Source: Chryseotalea sp. WA131a
Lineage (GTDB): Bacteria; Bacteroidota; Bacteroidia; Cytophagales; Cyclobacteriaceae
Reading direction: 5' to 3'
Length of the DNA stretch: 64,000 bases
NCBI GenBank assembly: GCA_025370075.1
Contig: CP073016.1
Span: 868,001-932,000, forward strand
Both the position numbers and the translations under genes were made by a program. The notes beneath the pieces are model-generated. The model ran no database searches. It worked only from the letters and a program-made list of their open reading frames with translations, and was not told where the DNA came from. Of this stretch, positions 16,901 to 23,295 are shown one piece after another (within the stretch, counting starts at the first letter, position 1; each line of letters opens with the position of its first letter).

Positions 16901-17148
16901 TTATTAACATCCGCTTAGAAGAAGGCATACCATTAAAGCAAGCCATTATTGAGGCGGGAGCGGTGCGTACAACACCTATTTTATTGACAGCAGGAGCAGT
17001 GGTATTAGGAGCAATTATCATACTATTTGATCCCATTTTTCAAGGCTTGGCGATATCCTTAATGGGAGGAACAATTACGTCCACATTCCTTACCCTCATA
17101 GTAGTCCCGCTACTCTACTTTAAAATGATGCGCAGTTCAACTAAATAA
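13957..17148 (+). CDS. RND-family efflux transporter permease
   Basis: 1063 residues, the full length of an AcrB/MexF-type inner-membrane pump: a first helix (LTILLMVAFLLIGAFSTML), a large periplasmic loop, then a helix bundle with the proton-relay pair in GIVVDDSIIIAENMHRHF, a second large loop, and a last bundle (GFIALAGVMVRNSILLIDF). The charged DD in helix 4 is as in drug pumps, not the metal-pump pattern, but substrate cannot be assigned. Inclusion in a sulfur-responsive regulon is unusual and is supported by its promoter. Confidence 0.93.
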   Translation: MNEGLSGNIAKAFIKSKLTILLMVAFLLIGAFSTMLTPREEEPQIDVPMADIFLRYPGASPKEVEARVAKPLEKIISNVKGVEYVYSTSMNGQAMVIVQFYVGEDIERSLVKLYNELMKNMDQMPPGVSMPLVKTRAIDDVPVLGITLWSEKYNDFELKQLGQALTSEIKKIPNVATVNIIGGRSRQVTVILDKDKLAQNHIDFLSISKQLAGSNAQMQSGNMINRDTVFSIDAGNFLSSAEEVENLIIGSNQDKPVYLKQVAKVEDGAESPSQYVFFGYGMHSDTLASKYRSNYPAVTLSIAKKKGADAMNLSEQIVAKVEHLKKELIPADVNVTQTRNYGETASEKVSELLLHLFVAVISVTLFVMLAMGWRGGLVVFLSVPVTFALTLFSYYMMDYTLNRITLFALVFITGIVVDDSIIIAENMHRHFKMKKLPFLQAAIFAINEVGNPTILATFTVIAAVLPMAFVSGMMGPYMSPMPIGASIAMMLSLVVALTLTPYLGYVFLREKEGHSSKPHPTLEESKIYKLYKAVINPMLETRWKRWAFILGTVAILLFSFSFFYMKWVAVKMLPFDNKNEFQVVIDMPEGTTLERTSVVTQEIGQYLADQRLVVNYQGYVGTAGPISFNGLVRHYDLRRGNNVADIQVNLVDKKDRSIQSHAIVKQLRPAVQAIAKKYNANVKLVEVPPGPPVLSTIVAEIYGPDYGEQIKVAQQVKNIIGQNEGVVDMDWMTEADQTEYSFEVDKEKAMRMGVAPAQVVATMNGALSNMPVGIMHNPVSFDPVNIVLQLSDADKSNLEKIKGLKVINQRGMAIPIGDLVHISKKVKEKSIYRKNQKRVVFVLADLAGDLESPTYAMMDISKKLNEVKMPQGYELKELYNHQPEFEDDYTLKWDGEWQITFEVFRDLGIAFGVVIILIYMLIVGWFQDFKVPIVMLAAIPLSLIGIILGHWIMGAYFTATSMIGFIALAGVMVRNSILLIDFINIRLEEGIPLKQAIIEAGAVRTTPILLTAGAVVLGAIIILFDPIFQGLAISLMGGTITSTFLTLIVVPLLYFKMMRSSTK

Positions 17149-17161
17149 AAATACTGACAAG

Positions 17162-17479
17162 ATGAAACTATTAATAATAACAAGTCTAAAGGATTATCAG
17201 AAAGAAGCAATCAAGCTATTTCATAAGGCAGGCATAAAAGTATTTAGCGTATCCAAAACGATGGGCTTTAAAGAAAACGATTCAGCTAATTTAATGGATA
17301 GCTGGTTCAGCAATGAGGCAGAATACTTTGATTCCATAGTTTTGTTCTCGTTTACCACAGACGAGAAGTCTAGCCATGCTTTGGAGCTGGTGAATTTATA
17401 CAACACTGAAAACAAAAATGAGTTCCCAATTCGGGCATTCATAATGTCTATTGAAAAGGCTAGTTATCAAATTTCCTAA
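17162..17479 (+). CDS. Hypothetical small protein, perhaps PII-like fold
   Basis: 105 residues, no signal or membrane segment. It begins MKLLIITSLKDYQKEAIKLF and later has a strand-like SIVLFSFTTDE, giving a beta-alpha-beta pattern that could be a ferredoxin-like/PII-like fold; I do not recognise a named family. It starts 13 bp after the RND gene, a place where small PII-like or DUF3240-like proteins are sometimes found behind RND pumps. A regulatory role for the pump is only a guess. Confidence 0.6.
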   Translation: MKLLIITSLKDYQKEAIKLFHKAGIKVFSVSKTMGFKENDSANLMDSWFSNEAEYFDSIVLFSFTTDEKSSHALELVNLYNTENKNEFPIRAFIMSIEKASYQIS

Positions 17480-17495
17480 CATAAAAATTATATAC

Positions 17496-17696
17496 ATGCG
17501 CGAACGAATTGTAAGAACAGTAGCAGGCACTTTTGTATTGATCAGTTTAGTTTTAGCCTTTTGGGTAAGTAATTATTGGCTATGGTTTACTGCCTTTGTG
17601 GGTGTTAACTTGATTCAATCTTCCTTCACGGGATTCTGCCCTTTGGAAAAAATATTGGACAAGCTGAATATCGCGAAGAAGGTGAAAACAAGTTAG
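17496..17696 (+). CDS. DUF2892 (YgaP-type) small membrane protein
   Basis: 66 residues starting at ATG 17496 (MRERIVRTVAGTFVLISLVL); the upstream in-frame start at 17451 would overlap the previous gene. Two transmembrane helices and the family's cysteine in TGFCPLEKILDKLNI. The same unit forms the membrane anchor of the rhodanese YgaP. Here it is separate from the rhodaneses encoded 1 kb downstream. Confidence 0.82.
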   Translation: MRERIVRTVAGTFVLISLVLAFWVSNYWLWFTAFVGVNLIQSSFTGFCPLEKILDKLNIAKKVKTS

Positions 17697-17736
17697 TGGT
17701 TTACAATAATCGCTCGCCAGATTTATTTTTATGAAT

Positions 17737-17780
17737 GTGACAATAGTCACATTCAACCTACTCTTTATGGTTTAACTTTA
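17737..17780 (+). promoter_or_regulatory. Crp/Fnr-type operator and promoter, rhodanese operon
   Basis: TGTGAC-AATA-GTCACA (core 17737-17750) with a -7-like box TAACTTTA at 17773-17780. The box differs from consensus only in its last base and sits at the same 44-base distance as in the other four. It controls 17845-19150. Confidence 0.78.
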
Positions 17781-17844
17781 CATAACGATCGACAGCCAGA
17801 GCTAGAGCTTTCAAAGCCGTTTTAACCTTTAAAAACAAATATTT

Positions 17845-18051
17845 ATGAAAAAGAACATGGGTATGGCAGACCGAGTTATCCGAATTTTCGTAGCACTAAT
17901 AATTGCTGGCTTGTATTTTACAAACCAAATCACTGGTTTGGCGGCAATTATCCTTTTGATTTTTGCGGGTATTTTCATCCTTACAAGTTTTATTAGTTTT
18001 TGTCCATTGTATTTCCCGTTCGGGATTTCCACAAAGGTCAAACAAAAGTAA
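17845..18051 (+). CDS. DUF2892 (YgaP-type) small membrane protein, second copy
   Basis: 68 residues: MADRVIRIFVALIIAGLYF, a second helix AAIILLIFAGIFILTSFI, then SFCPLYFPFGI with the family's cysteine-proline. Paralogue of the protein at 17496. First gene of the fifth regulated unit and 1 bp from the next ORF, so almost certainly co-translated with it. Confidence 0.82.
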   Translation: MKKNMGMADRVIRIFVALIIAGLYFTNQITGLAAIILLIFAGIFILTSFISFCPLYFPFGISTKVKQK

Positions 18052-18052
18052 A

Positions 18053-18256
18053 ATGGAGTTTATTGCTAAATATAAACTCACCTTGATAGGTGTAGTTGTG
18101 GGCTCGATTGGTGGCTTTCTATATTATTATTTTATAGGTTGTTCCAGTGGCACATGTGCTATTACTTCAAATCCTATAAATAGTTCTTTGTATGGAGCTT
18201 TGATGGGTGGTTTGGTTTTTAACATGACAAAAGAACAGAAAGCTAAAAAAGAATAA
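18053..18256 (+). CDS. DUF6132 family small membrane protein
   Basis: 67 residues from ATG 18053, one base after the previous stop codon. Two helices flank the motif FIGCSSGTCAITSNP, which is the mark of DUF6132, a family commonly found next to rhodaneses in Bacteroidetes. The C-x4-C pair faces one side of the membrane and might accept sulfur or metal; unproven. Ends in a basic tail. Confidence 0.75.
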   Translation: MEFIAKYKLTLIGVVVGSIGGFLYYYFIGCSSGTCAITSNPINSSLYGALMGGLVFNMTKEQKAKKE

Positions 18257-18257
18257 G

Positions 18258-18530
18258 ATGAACTCAGAGAAAGTTATCGTTGCTAACATGAAGTGTAATG
18301 GTTGTGCTACCACGATTAAAAATGAACTGCTTAAAATGGAAGGCGTAAAGAGTGTTGACATTGACATAGAAAATGACAGCATTGATCTTTCGTATGAAAA
18401 TATTCAAAGAGACTTAATCATCAACAAGCTGCATTCATTAGGCTATCCAGAAGCAACAGAAAAAAATGGCCTGCTGCTCCAGCTAAAAAGTTATACCAGT
18501 TGTATGATTGGAAAAATCAATAATCTTTAA
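18258..18530 (+). CDS. HMA-domain (copper-chaperone-like) protein
   Basis: 90 residues: a heavy-metal-associated domain with MKCNGCATTIK (Cys13, Cys16), typical beta-alpha-beta-beta-alpha-beta length, and a short C-terminal tail with a further cysteine (TSCMIGK). Such domains bind Cu(I) or Zn(II) or donate it to ATPases. No copper ATPase is nearby, so in this operon it may instead bind or deliver metal or sulfur to its neighbours. 1 bp after DUF6132 gene. Confidence 0.85.
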   Translation: MNSEKVIVANMKCNGCATTIKNELLKMEGVKSVDIDIENDSIDLSYENIQRDLIINKLHSLGYPEATEKNGLLLQLKSYTSCMIGKINNL

Positions 18531-18540
18531 ATCAATAAGT

Positions 18541-18825
18541 ATGAATATCGAAGAAGTAATAAGAGAAAAACAAGGAACAATCGTAGATGTGCGATCCCCT
18601 GCAGAATTTATGGGTGGTAATGTAGAAGGATCAATCAATATTCCGTTACAGGAAATTACAAGCAAAATAGATGAACTAAAGAATTTAAAACAGCCATTGG
18701 TATTGTGCTGCGCTTCTGGAAATCGCAGTGGGCTGGCACATCGCTACTTGATGCAGCAAGGCATTGATTGTTTAAATGGTGGATCTTGGATGGATGTAAA
18801 TTACTATCAATCACAAATCGTGTAA
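18541..18825 (+). CDS. Single-domain rhodanese
   Basis: 94 residues from ATG 18541 (MNIEEVIREKQGTIVDVRSP); an in-frame start at 18508 lies inside the HMA gene and is unlikely. Catalytic loop Cys57 in VLCCASGNRSG, CxxGxR type as in PspE/GlpE-like sulfurtransferases. No signal peptide, so cytoplasmic. It moves sulfane sulfur between persulfides and acceptors. Confidence 0.9.
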   Translation: MNIEEVIREKQGTIVDVRSPAEFMGGNVEGSINIPLQEITSKIDELKNLKQPLVLCCASGNRSGLAHRYLMQQGIDCLNGGSWMDVNYYQSQIV

Positions 18826-18829
18826 ACAA

Positions 18830-19150
18830 ATGATTAACACAATCAAAAAATTATTAGGCTTAGGTCCAAAAGTGGATTATGCACAATTGATAAAAGAGGG
18901 TGCTATTATCTTAGATGTTCGCACGAAAGCGGAATATCAACATGGCCATATAAAGGGGTCACAAAACATTCCTCTCGATATGATTCCAAATCATTATTCA
19001 AAACTAAAAAAGGACGAAACAATTATCACATGTTGCGCTTCGGGCATGAGAAGCGCCTCGGCAAAAAGCCTCTTACAGTCAAAAGGTTTTTTAAAAGTCT
19101 ACAATGGAGGCGGGTGGAGCAGCCTTCAAAGTAAAATTCAGAAAGGATAA
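18830..19150 (+). CDS. Single-domain rhodanese, second copy
   Basis: 106 residues; catalytic Cys69 in ITCCASGMRSAS. The domain is preceded by a short amphipathic N-terminus (MINTIKKLLGLGPKVD). It starts 4 bp after the other rhodanese gene and ends the sulfur island. The tandem pair shares CCASGxRS and is likely an old duplication. Confidence 0.9.
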   Translation: MINTIKKLLGLGPKVDYAQLIKEGAIILDVRTKAEYQHGHIKGSQNIPLDMIPNHYSKLKKDETIITCCASGMRSASAKSLLQSKGFLKVYNGGGWSSLQSKIQKG

Positions 19151-19252
19151 CTTTAAAAATGACCGGTTTCGAACTGTGATTTCGAAAGGAACTAGATTGT
19201 ATGGCATATTGAATCATAAATGCCCTAAATGCCGTTAATGATCATGCCGGAT

Positions 19253-19310
19253 CGGAGTATAAAAAAAACACCGCTCAATTTGAACAGTGTTTTAGAAGAG
19301 CCCCCTGTCG
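19253..19310 (-). repeat. Duplicated tRNA 3' end plus terminator
   Basis: 58 bp repeated at 19383-19440 with one base difference (offset 130 bp). It contains the terminator hairpin (AACACTGTTCAAATTGAGCGGTGTT on the minus strand in two parts, then T8) and the last bases of tRNA-Thr. Confidence 0.8.
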
Positions 19311-19381
19311 TCCCGAATTGTTCGGGAGAACTAACGACCTACTGATTATCCCGCAGATGCGGGACTCAACCAGCTTAGTTT
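19299..19381 (-). pseudogene. Degenerate tRNA-Thr copy with two inserted palindromes
   Basis: Read on the minus strand this is tRNA-Thr-like, but TCCCGCATCTGCGGGA (19349-19364) sits in the anticodon arm and TCCCGAACAATTCGGGA (19311-19327) in the T arm. The 5' acceptor strand is lost. It cannot fold as a tRNA. Confidence 0.65.
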
Positions 19382-19390
19382 TCGGAGTAT

Positions 19391-19424
19391 AAAAAAAACA
19401 CCGCTCAATTTGAGCAGTGTTTTA
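19391..19424 (-). terminator. Terminator of the tRNA-Thr transcript
   Basis: Minus strand: AACACTGCTCAA pairs with TTGAGCGGTGTT and is followed by eight T residues, 5 bp past the tRNA 3' end. A near-identical copy lies at 19261-19294. Confidence 0.85.
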
Positions 19425-19428
19425 GAAG

Positions 19429-19501
<73 letters not shown>

Positions 19502-19971
19502 TTTTAACATTTTTATTTCAACCTCTCGCCTACTGATTATCCCGCAAGTGCGGGACTCTACCAGCTGAGCTAAGGAGGCTTTTACCATTTTTATTTCAAC
19601 CTCTCGCCTACTGATTATCCCGCAAGTGCGGGACTCTACCAGCTGAGCTAAGGAGGCTTTTACCATTTTTATTTCAACCTCTCGCCTACTGATTATCCCG
19701 CAAGTGCGGGACTCTACCAGCTGAGCTAAGGAGGCTTTTAACATTTTTATTTCAACCTCTCGCCTACTGATTATCCCGCAAGTGCGGGACTCTACCAGCT
19801 GAGCTAAGGAGGCTTTTAACATTTTCATTTCAACCTCTCGCCTACTGATTATCCCCGCAAGTGCGGGACTCTACCAGCTGAGCTAAGGAGGCTTTTAACA
19901 TTTTCATTTCAACCTCTCGCCTACTGATTATCCCCGCAAGTGCGGGACTCTACCAGCTGAGCTAAGGAGGC
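19502..19971 (-). repeat. Six tandem 78-79 bp tRNA-Thr-derived units
   Basis: Six head-to-tail units end (minus-strand 5' ends) at 19579, 19657, 19735, 19813, 19892 and 19971. Each holds the first 24 nt of the tRNA (acceptor 5' strand and D arm), a 16-bp palindrome TCCCGCACTTGCGGGA (17 bp in the two rightmost units) that replaces 11 nt of the anticodon arm, the following TAATCAGTAGG, and a 27-nt AT-rich linker. The T arm and acceptor 3' strand are absent. A reading frame through them (19457-19828) is an artefact of the repeat. Confidence 0.85.
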
Positions 19972-20021
19972 TTAAAAGAGGCGCAAAAATACGCCAAGAT
20001 TCTGGTTTTGCAAGGGCTTGC

Positions 20022-21851
20022 CTATGCCTGATTCAACATTTTTAATTGCTTCTTTAAATGCTGCAAATGAACTGTCAACTCTTCCACTTTTTGACCATAT
20101 TCTTGCTTCATCTGTTCTGCATTTTTAGAACGTTCAAAGAAGGATAAGTTGTTCTTTAACACTGCTATATCATTCTCTACTTTTACCATCTGTTTGCGAA
20201 TGGATTGCTCCTTATGAACAATTTTCCGGTCAGCTTGCGGGTCATTTTTCAAACCCGACAACTGAATTTCCAATTCGGCATCATGTCGATCTTCCACGCT
20301 TAGGCTTGCAATGGATGATAGTGCTTTGGATAACGCATCGTTGAAGCGCGACTTAATGCTGGCCATATCCTTTTTTGGCACAAATCCAATGGAATTAAAC
20401 TGAGTTTGAATAGCGCGAATGGACTCTACCGTAGCCGATTTGTTTTCAATCAAACCAAGCAAATCTTTAATTAGATTATCTTTCTTGATTAAGTTCTCTT
20501 CTTGCTCTGCATTGGCCTTCGATTGCAGTCCTCTCCATTGTTCAAAGAAATAATCGCAAGCTTCCTTGAACTGAGCAAAAATTTTCTCGCGCTGCTTCTC
20601 TGGCACAGGGCCAATCTCTTTCCATTGCACCTGCAGCGTCTTCAACTCTTGGCTGGTTTTATCCCACTCAGTGCTGTCTTTTAGGGCAATTGCTTTGGTA
20701 ACTATTTCCTCCTTCAGTTTTAGGTTCTTACCGCGCTCTTCGTCCAGTTTTTTAAAGAAAAGGCTTTTGTTGTGGAAAAATGTTTTGAATGGAGACCAGA
20801 ATTGTTTGTTTACTTCCTTTTGCTTCGATCGTGGCACCCCTCCTATTGAATCCCACTTTTTCTGCAGTTCCAAAATCTCTTTCGTCTTCTGATTCCAGTC
20901 TTTTATTTTATCGCTTGCAAAAGTTCCGTAGGTAAGTGCTTCATCGCACAATATCACTTTTGCTTCTAGATTCTTGTTAAGTTCCGCTTGCAGGTTGGCT
21001 ACAAATTCATCGCGTTTGCTGTAAACGGCATCCGATGCAGCCTTGAATTGCTGCCACAAGTTCTCCTGTTCTTCTTTCGGCACGGGCCCAATGTGCTTAA
21101 ACTCATTGTGCAATTCATTCAGTTCGCGAACGGCTACAGGAATGGATTTTTCATTCAATAGCTTGGTTGCTTTGATGCAAAGTTCGCGCTTGGCCTCAAG
21201 GTTTTTTTTTCGGTCGAGTTCTTTTAACTCAAAGTAAATGGTGCGGTGATCGTAAAACCGATCAATGATGGCATTGTAGCTCGCCCACATTTCTTTGACA
21301 TGTGAGGTTGGCACAGGCCCAGAATGTTTCCACTCCTTTTGTAGTTCTTTAAATTGGTGAAACGTACTAGGGGAATCTTCGCCATCCACCAAATTTCTTA
21401 ACTTCTCCAGTATTTCATTTTTTATTCGCAGGCTCTCAGCTTTTTTCTCTTCTAATCCTTTGTAGTATTGATTTCTACGGTCGCGAATCAATTTTAAGGT
21501 TGCGTCAAATTGATGATCGAGTTCATCTATCCTAAAGTCAAAGTCATCCTTGTTTCCACCGTCTGCCAAAAATTTGCTTAAAGCAGATTGTTTTTCTGAT
21601 TCGCGAAGTTCATCGTAAAGCGGTTTGGCTTCCTTCAACAAACGATCTACTTTTTTGAAATCGTCTTCTCGCGAAAGATCTTTCAGCAACGTCACAAAAT
21701 CTTTTTTGGCGAATTGCGAAAAGTCAATAGCCTTTTCTTCTTCCACCAATTCGGGCAATACGCCTTCCGTGGTTAGGTTGGTGACGGAAACATCCATTAC
21801 CTCGCTATTCAGCAAGTCATTCTGCATGGGCAGTCCATTTTCAGTTATCAT
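20022..21851 (-). CDS. DUF349 domain-containing coiled-coil protein
   Basis: 609 residues built of repeated helical DUF349 units, each with a pattern like WKEIGPVPEKQREKIFAQFK (also in versions GPVPTSHVKEMW, GGVPRSKQKEVNKQFW, GFVPKKDMASIKSRF). C-terminal third is a long coiled coil ending MKQEYGQKVEELTVHLQHLK. Function is unknown; the protein is broadly kept in Bacteroidetes. It lies downstream of nothing obvious and is transcribed toward the tRNA array. Confidence 0.88.
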   Translation of the reverse strand: MITENGLPMQNDLLNSEVMDVSVTNLTTEGVLPELVEEEKAIDFSQFAKKDFVTLLKDLSREDDFKKVDRLLKEAKPLYDELRESEKQSALSKFLADGGNKDDFDFRIDELDHQFDATLKLIRDRRNQYYKGLEEKKAESLRIKNEILEKLRNLVDGEDSPSTFHQFKELQKEWKHSGPVPTSHVKEMWASYNAIIDRFYDHRTIYFELKELDRKKNLEAKRELCIKATKLLNEKSIPVAVRELNELHNEFKHIGPVPKEEQENLWQQFKAASDAVYSKRDEFVANLQAELNKNLEAKVILCDEALTYGTFASDKIKDWNQKTKEILELQKKWDSIGGVPRSKQKEVNKQFWSPFKTFFHNKSLFFKKLDEERGKNLKLKEEIVTKAIALKDSTEWDKTSQELKTLQVQWKEIGPVPEKQREKIFAQFKEACDYFFEQWRGLQSKANAEQEENLIKKDNLIKDLLGLIENKSATVESIRAIQTQFNSIGFVPKKDMASIKSRFNDALSKALSSIASLSVEDRHDAELEIQLSGLKNDPQADRKIVHKEQSIRKQMVKVENDIAVLKNNLSFFERSKNAEQMKQEYGQKVEELTVHLQHLKKQLKMLNQA

Positions 21852-21948
21852 ACTTCACTTTTCATCTAAGGGTAACAAAAATACGAAATGGGTATTAAAA
21901 TCTGGTATAATCAGACATTCGATTATTGGGCCTTTTCGGTTGCCTTCT

Positions 21949-22524
21949 TTAATTCATGGACGGATCTACCGGGTAATTTGAATAAATAGAAAATCGGCCG
22001 CCTAAATTTTGGAGCGATTTCTTCCACATTACTTCAGGCAACGTCTCAAAAATCAGTTCTTCCGACAAACGATTGCTTACAATCCATGAATTCACTTTTA
22101 GTTCTTCTGCCAATTGCCCAGGCGACCAGCCACTGTAACCCAAAAAAAATTTGATATGCCACTCTTCTATTTGCCCCGTTTCGATCAGCAGCATAATCTG
22201 TTCAAAATTGCCTCCCCAGTAAATTCCTTCTACTACTTCGATTGAATCCGTAACGCCACTTACTCGATGAATGTAATGAAGTGTGTCTTGCTGCACGGGG
22301 CCTCCGATACAAACAGGGCTTCGCAAATTTGTTATGTCGGGCATTACATCTCCTATTTGCGATTCGGACGGTTTGTTCAAAATAAAACCTACGGAGCCTT
22401 CTTCATTATGCTCCGTTAACAAAATAAGCGTACGCTCGAAATTTGGATCTGGTAAATAGGGCTCCGATGCCAATAATCGCCCCTTGGCGGGCTGTAACTT
22501 ATTTTGGTAGTTGAAATAGTCCAT
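21949..22524 (-). CDS. YqgE/AlgH family protein
   Basis: About 191 residues from ATG 22524 (MDYFNYQNKLQPAKGRLLAS); a start at 22548 is possible. Family hallmarks: LASEPYLPDPNFERTLILL, GSVGFILNKPS, GGPVQQDTLHYIH, FLGYSGWSPGQLAEEL. The family has no settled biochemical role. Divergent from pdxH with an 89-bp gap that would hold both promoters. Confidence 0.9.
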   Translation of the reverse strand: MDYFNYQNKLQPAKGRLLASEPYLPDPNFERTLILLTEHNEEGSVGFILNKPSESQIGDVMPDITNLRSPVCIGGPVQQDTLHYIHRVSGVTDSIEVVEGIYWGGNFEQIMLLIETGQIEEWHIKFFLGYSGWSPGQLAEELKVNSWIVSNRLSEELIFETLPEVMWKKSLQNLGGRFSIYSNYPVDPSMN

Positions 22525-22613
22525 TCTCCTCAATCCTAAATTCACCACAATAAAATAAGGAGAACGCTGAGAAGCAAACTCATCATTTAGTAATTTTTGG
22601 AAAATTTGAAACC

Positions 22614-23252
22614 ATGGAATTGTCGGATATAAGAAAGGAGTACACCTTGAGGGATTTGGATAGCAAGGATGTTATGCAAAACCCTATAAAACAATTCGAG
22701 TTGTGGATGAAAGAAGCGATTCTGGCCAAGGTAAACGAGCCCAATGCGATGACCCTCTCAACGGTTACCACAGATGGCAGACCCTCTGCCCGAATTGTTC
22801 TTTTGAAAGGAATTGAAGACGATCAATTTGTTTTCTATACAAACCTTCAAAGCCAAAAAGGAAAGGAGTTGGACGGCAATCCCGCCTGTGCGCTTACTTT
22901 TTTCTGGCCCGAACTGGAAAGGCAAGTGCGCATTGAAGGAACCGCCATTCAGGTAAAAGAAGATGTAGCTGTCGCCTATTTTCAGAGCAGACCGCGCAGC
23001 AGCCAGGTGGGCGCATGGACATCGCCACAAAGTTCTATTATAAAAGACCGGCAATTATTGGACGAGCGTGCTGCTGAAATTGAAAAACGATTTACAGGCG
23101 AGCAGATCCTGCCAAAACCAAAGCAATGGGGAGGCTACCAAGTGCAGGCAAACGAAATTGAATTTTGGCAAGGGCGTCCCAGCAGACTACACGATAGAAT
23201 AGTTTATTATTTAGTTGATGGAAAATGGACTAAACATCGGTTAGCACCTTAA
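22614..23252 (+). CDS. pdxH: Pyridoxamine 5'-phosphate oxidase
   Basis: 212 residues, the usual length. It oxidises pyridoxine or pyridoxamine 5'-phosphate to PLP with FMN. Visible are the FMN-binding RPSARIVLLKG and FVFYTNLQSQKGKEL, and the C-terminal PLP/FMN site FWQGRPSRLHDR with the final WTKHRLAP. It starts at ATG 22614 near the expected family start. Confidence 0.95.
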   Translation: MELSDIRKEYTLRDLDSKDVMQNPIKQFELWMKEAILAKVNEPNAMTLSTVTTDGRPSARIVLLKGIEDDQFVFYTNLQSQKGKELDGNPACALTFFWPELERQVRIEGTAIQVKEDVAVAYFQSRPRSSQVGAWTSPQSSIIKDRQLLDERAAEIEKRFTGEQILPKPKQWGGYQVQANEIEFWQGRPSRLHDRIVYYLVDGKWTKHRLAP

Positions 23253-23295
23253 CCTCAATTCAATAACTAACTGAACAACAATCTATTGATTGCCT

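Noticed and set aside
13957..17148. Heavy-metal (CzcA-type) specificity of the RND pump
   Set aside because: Helix 4 has the VDD pattern of drug-type pumps, so the nearby HMA protein alone does not justify a metal pump call.
19502..19971. CRISPR array
   Set aside because: Units are identical head to tail with no variable spacers, and they match the adjacent tRNA.
20502..21237. Plus-strand readings inside the DUF349 gene
   Set aside because: Shadows of the long minus-strand gene with no family match.
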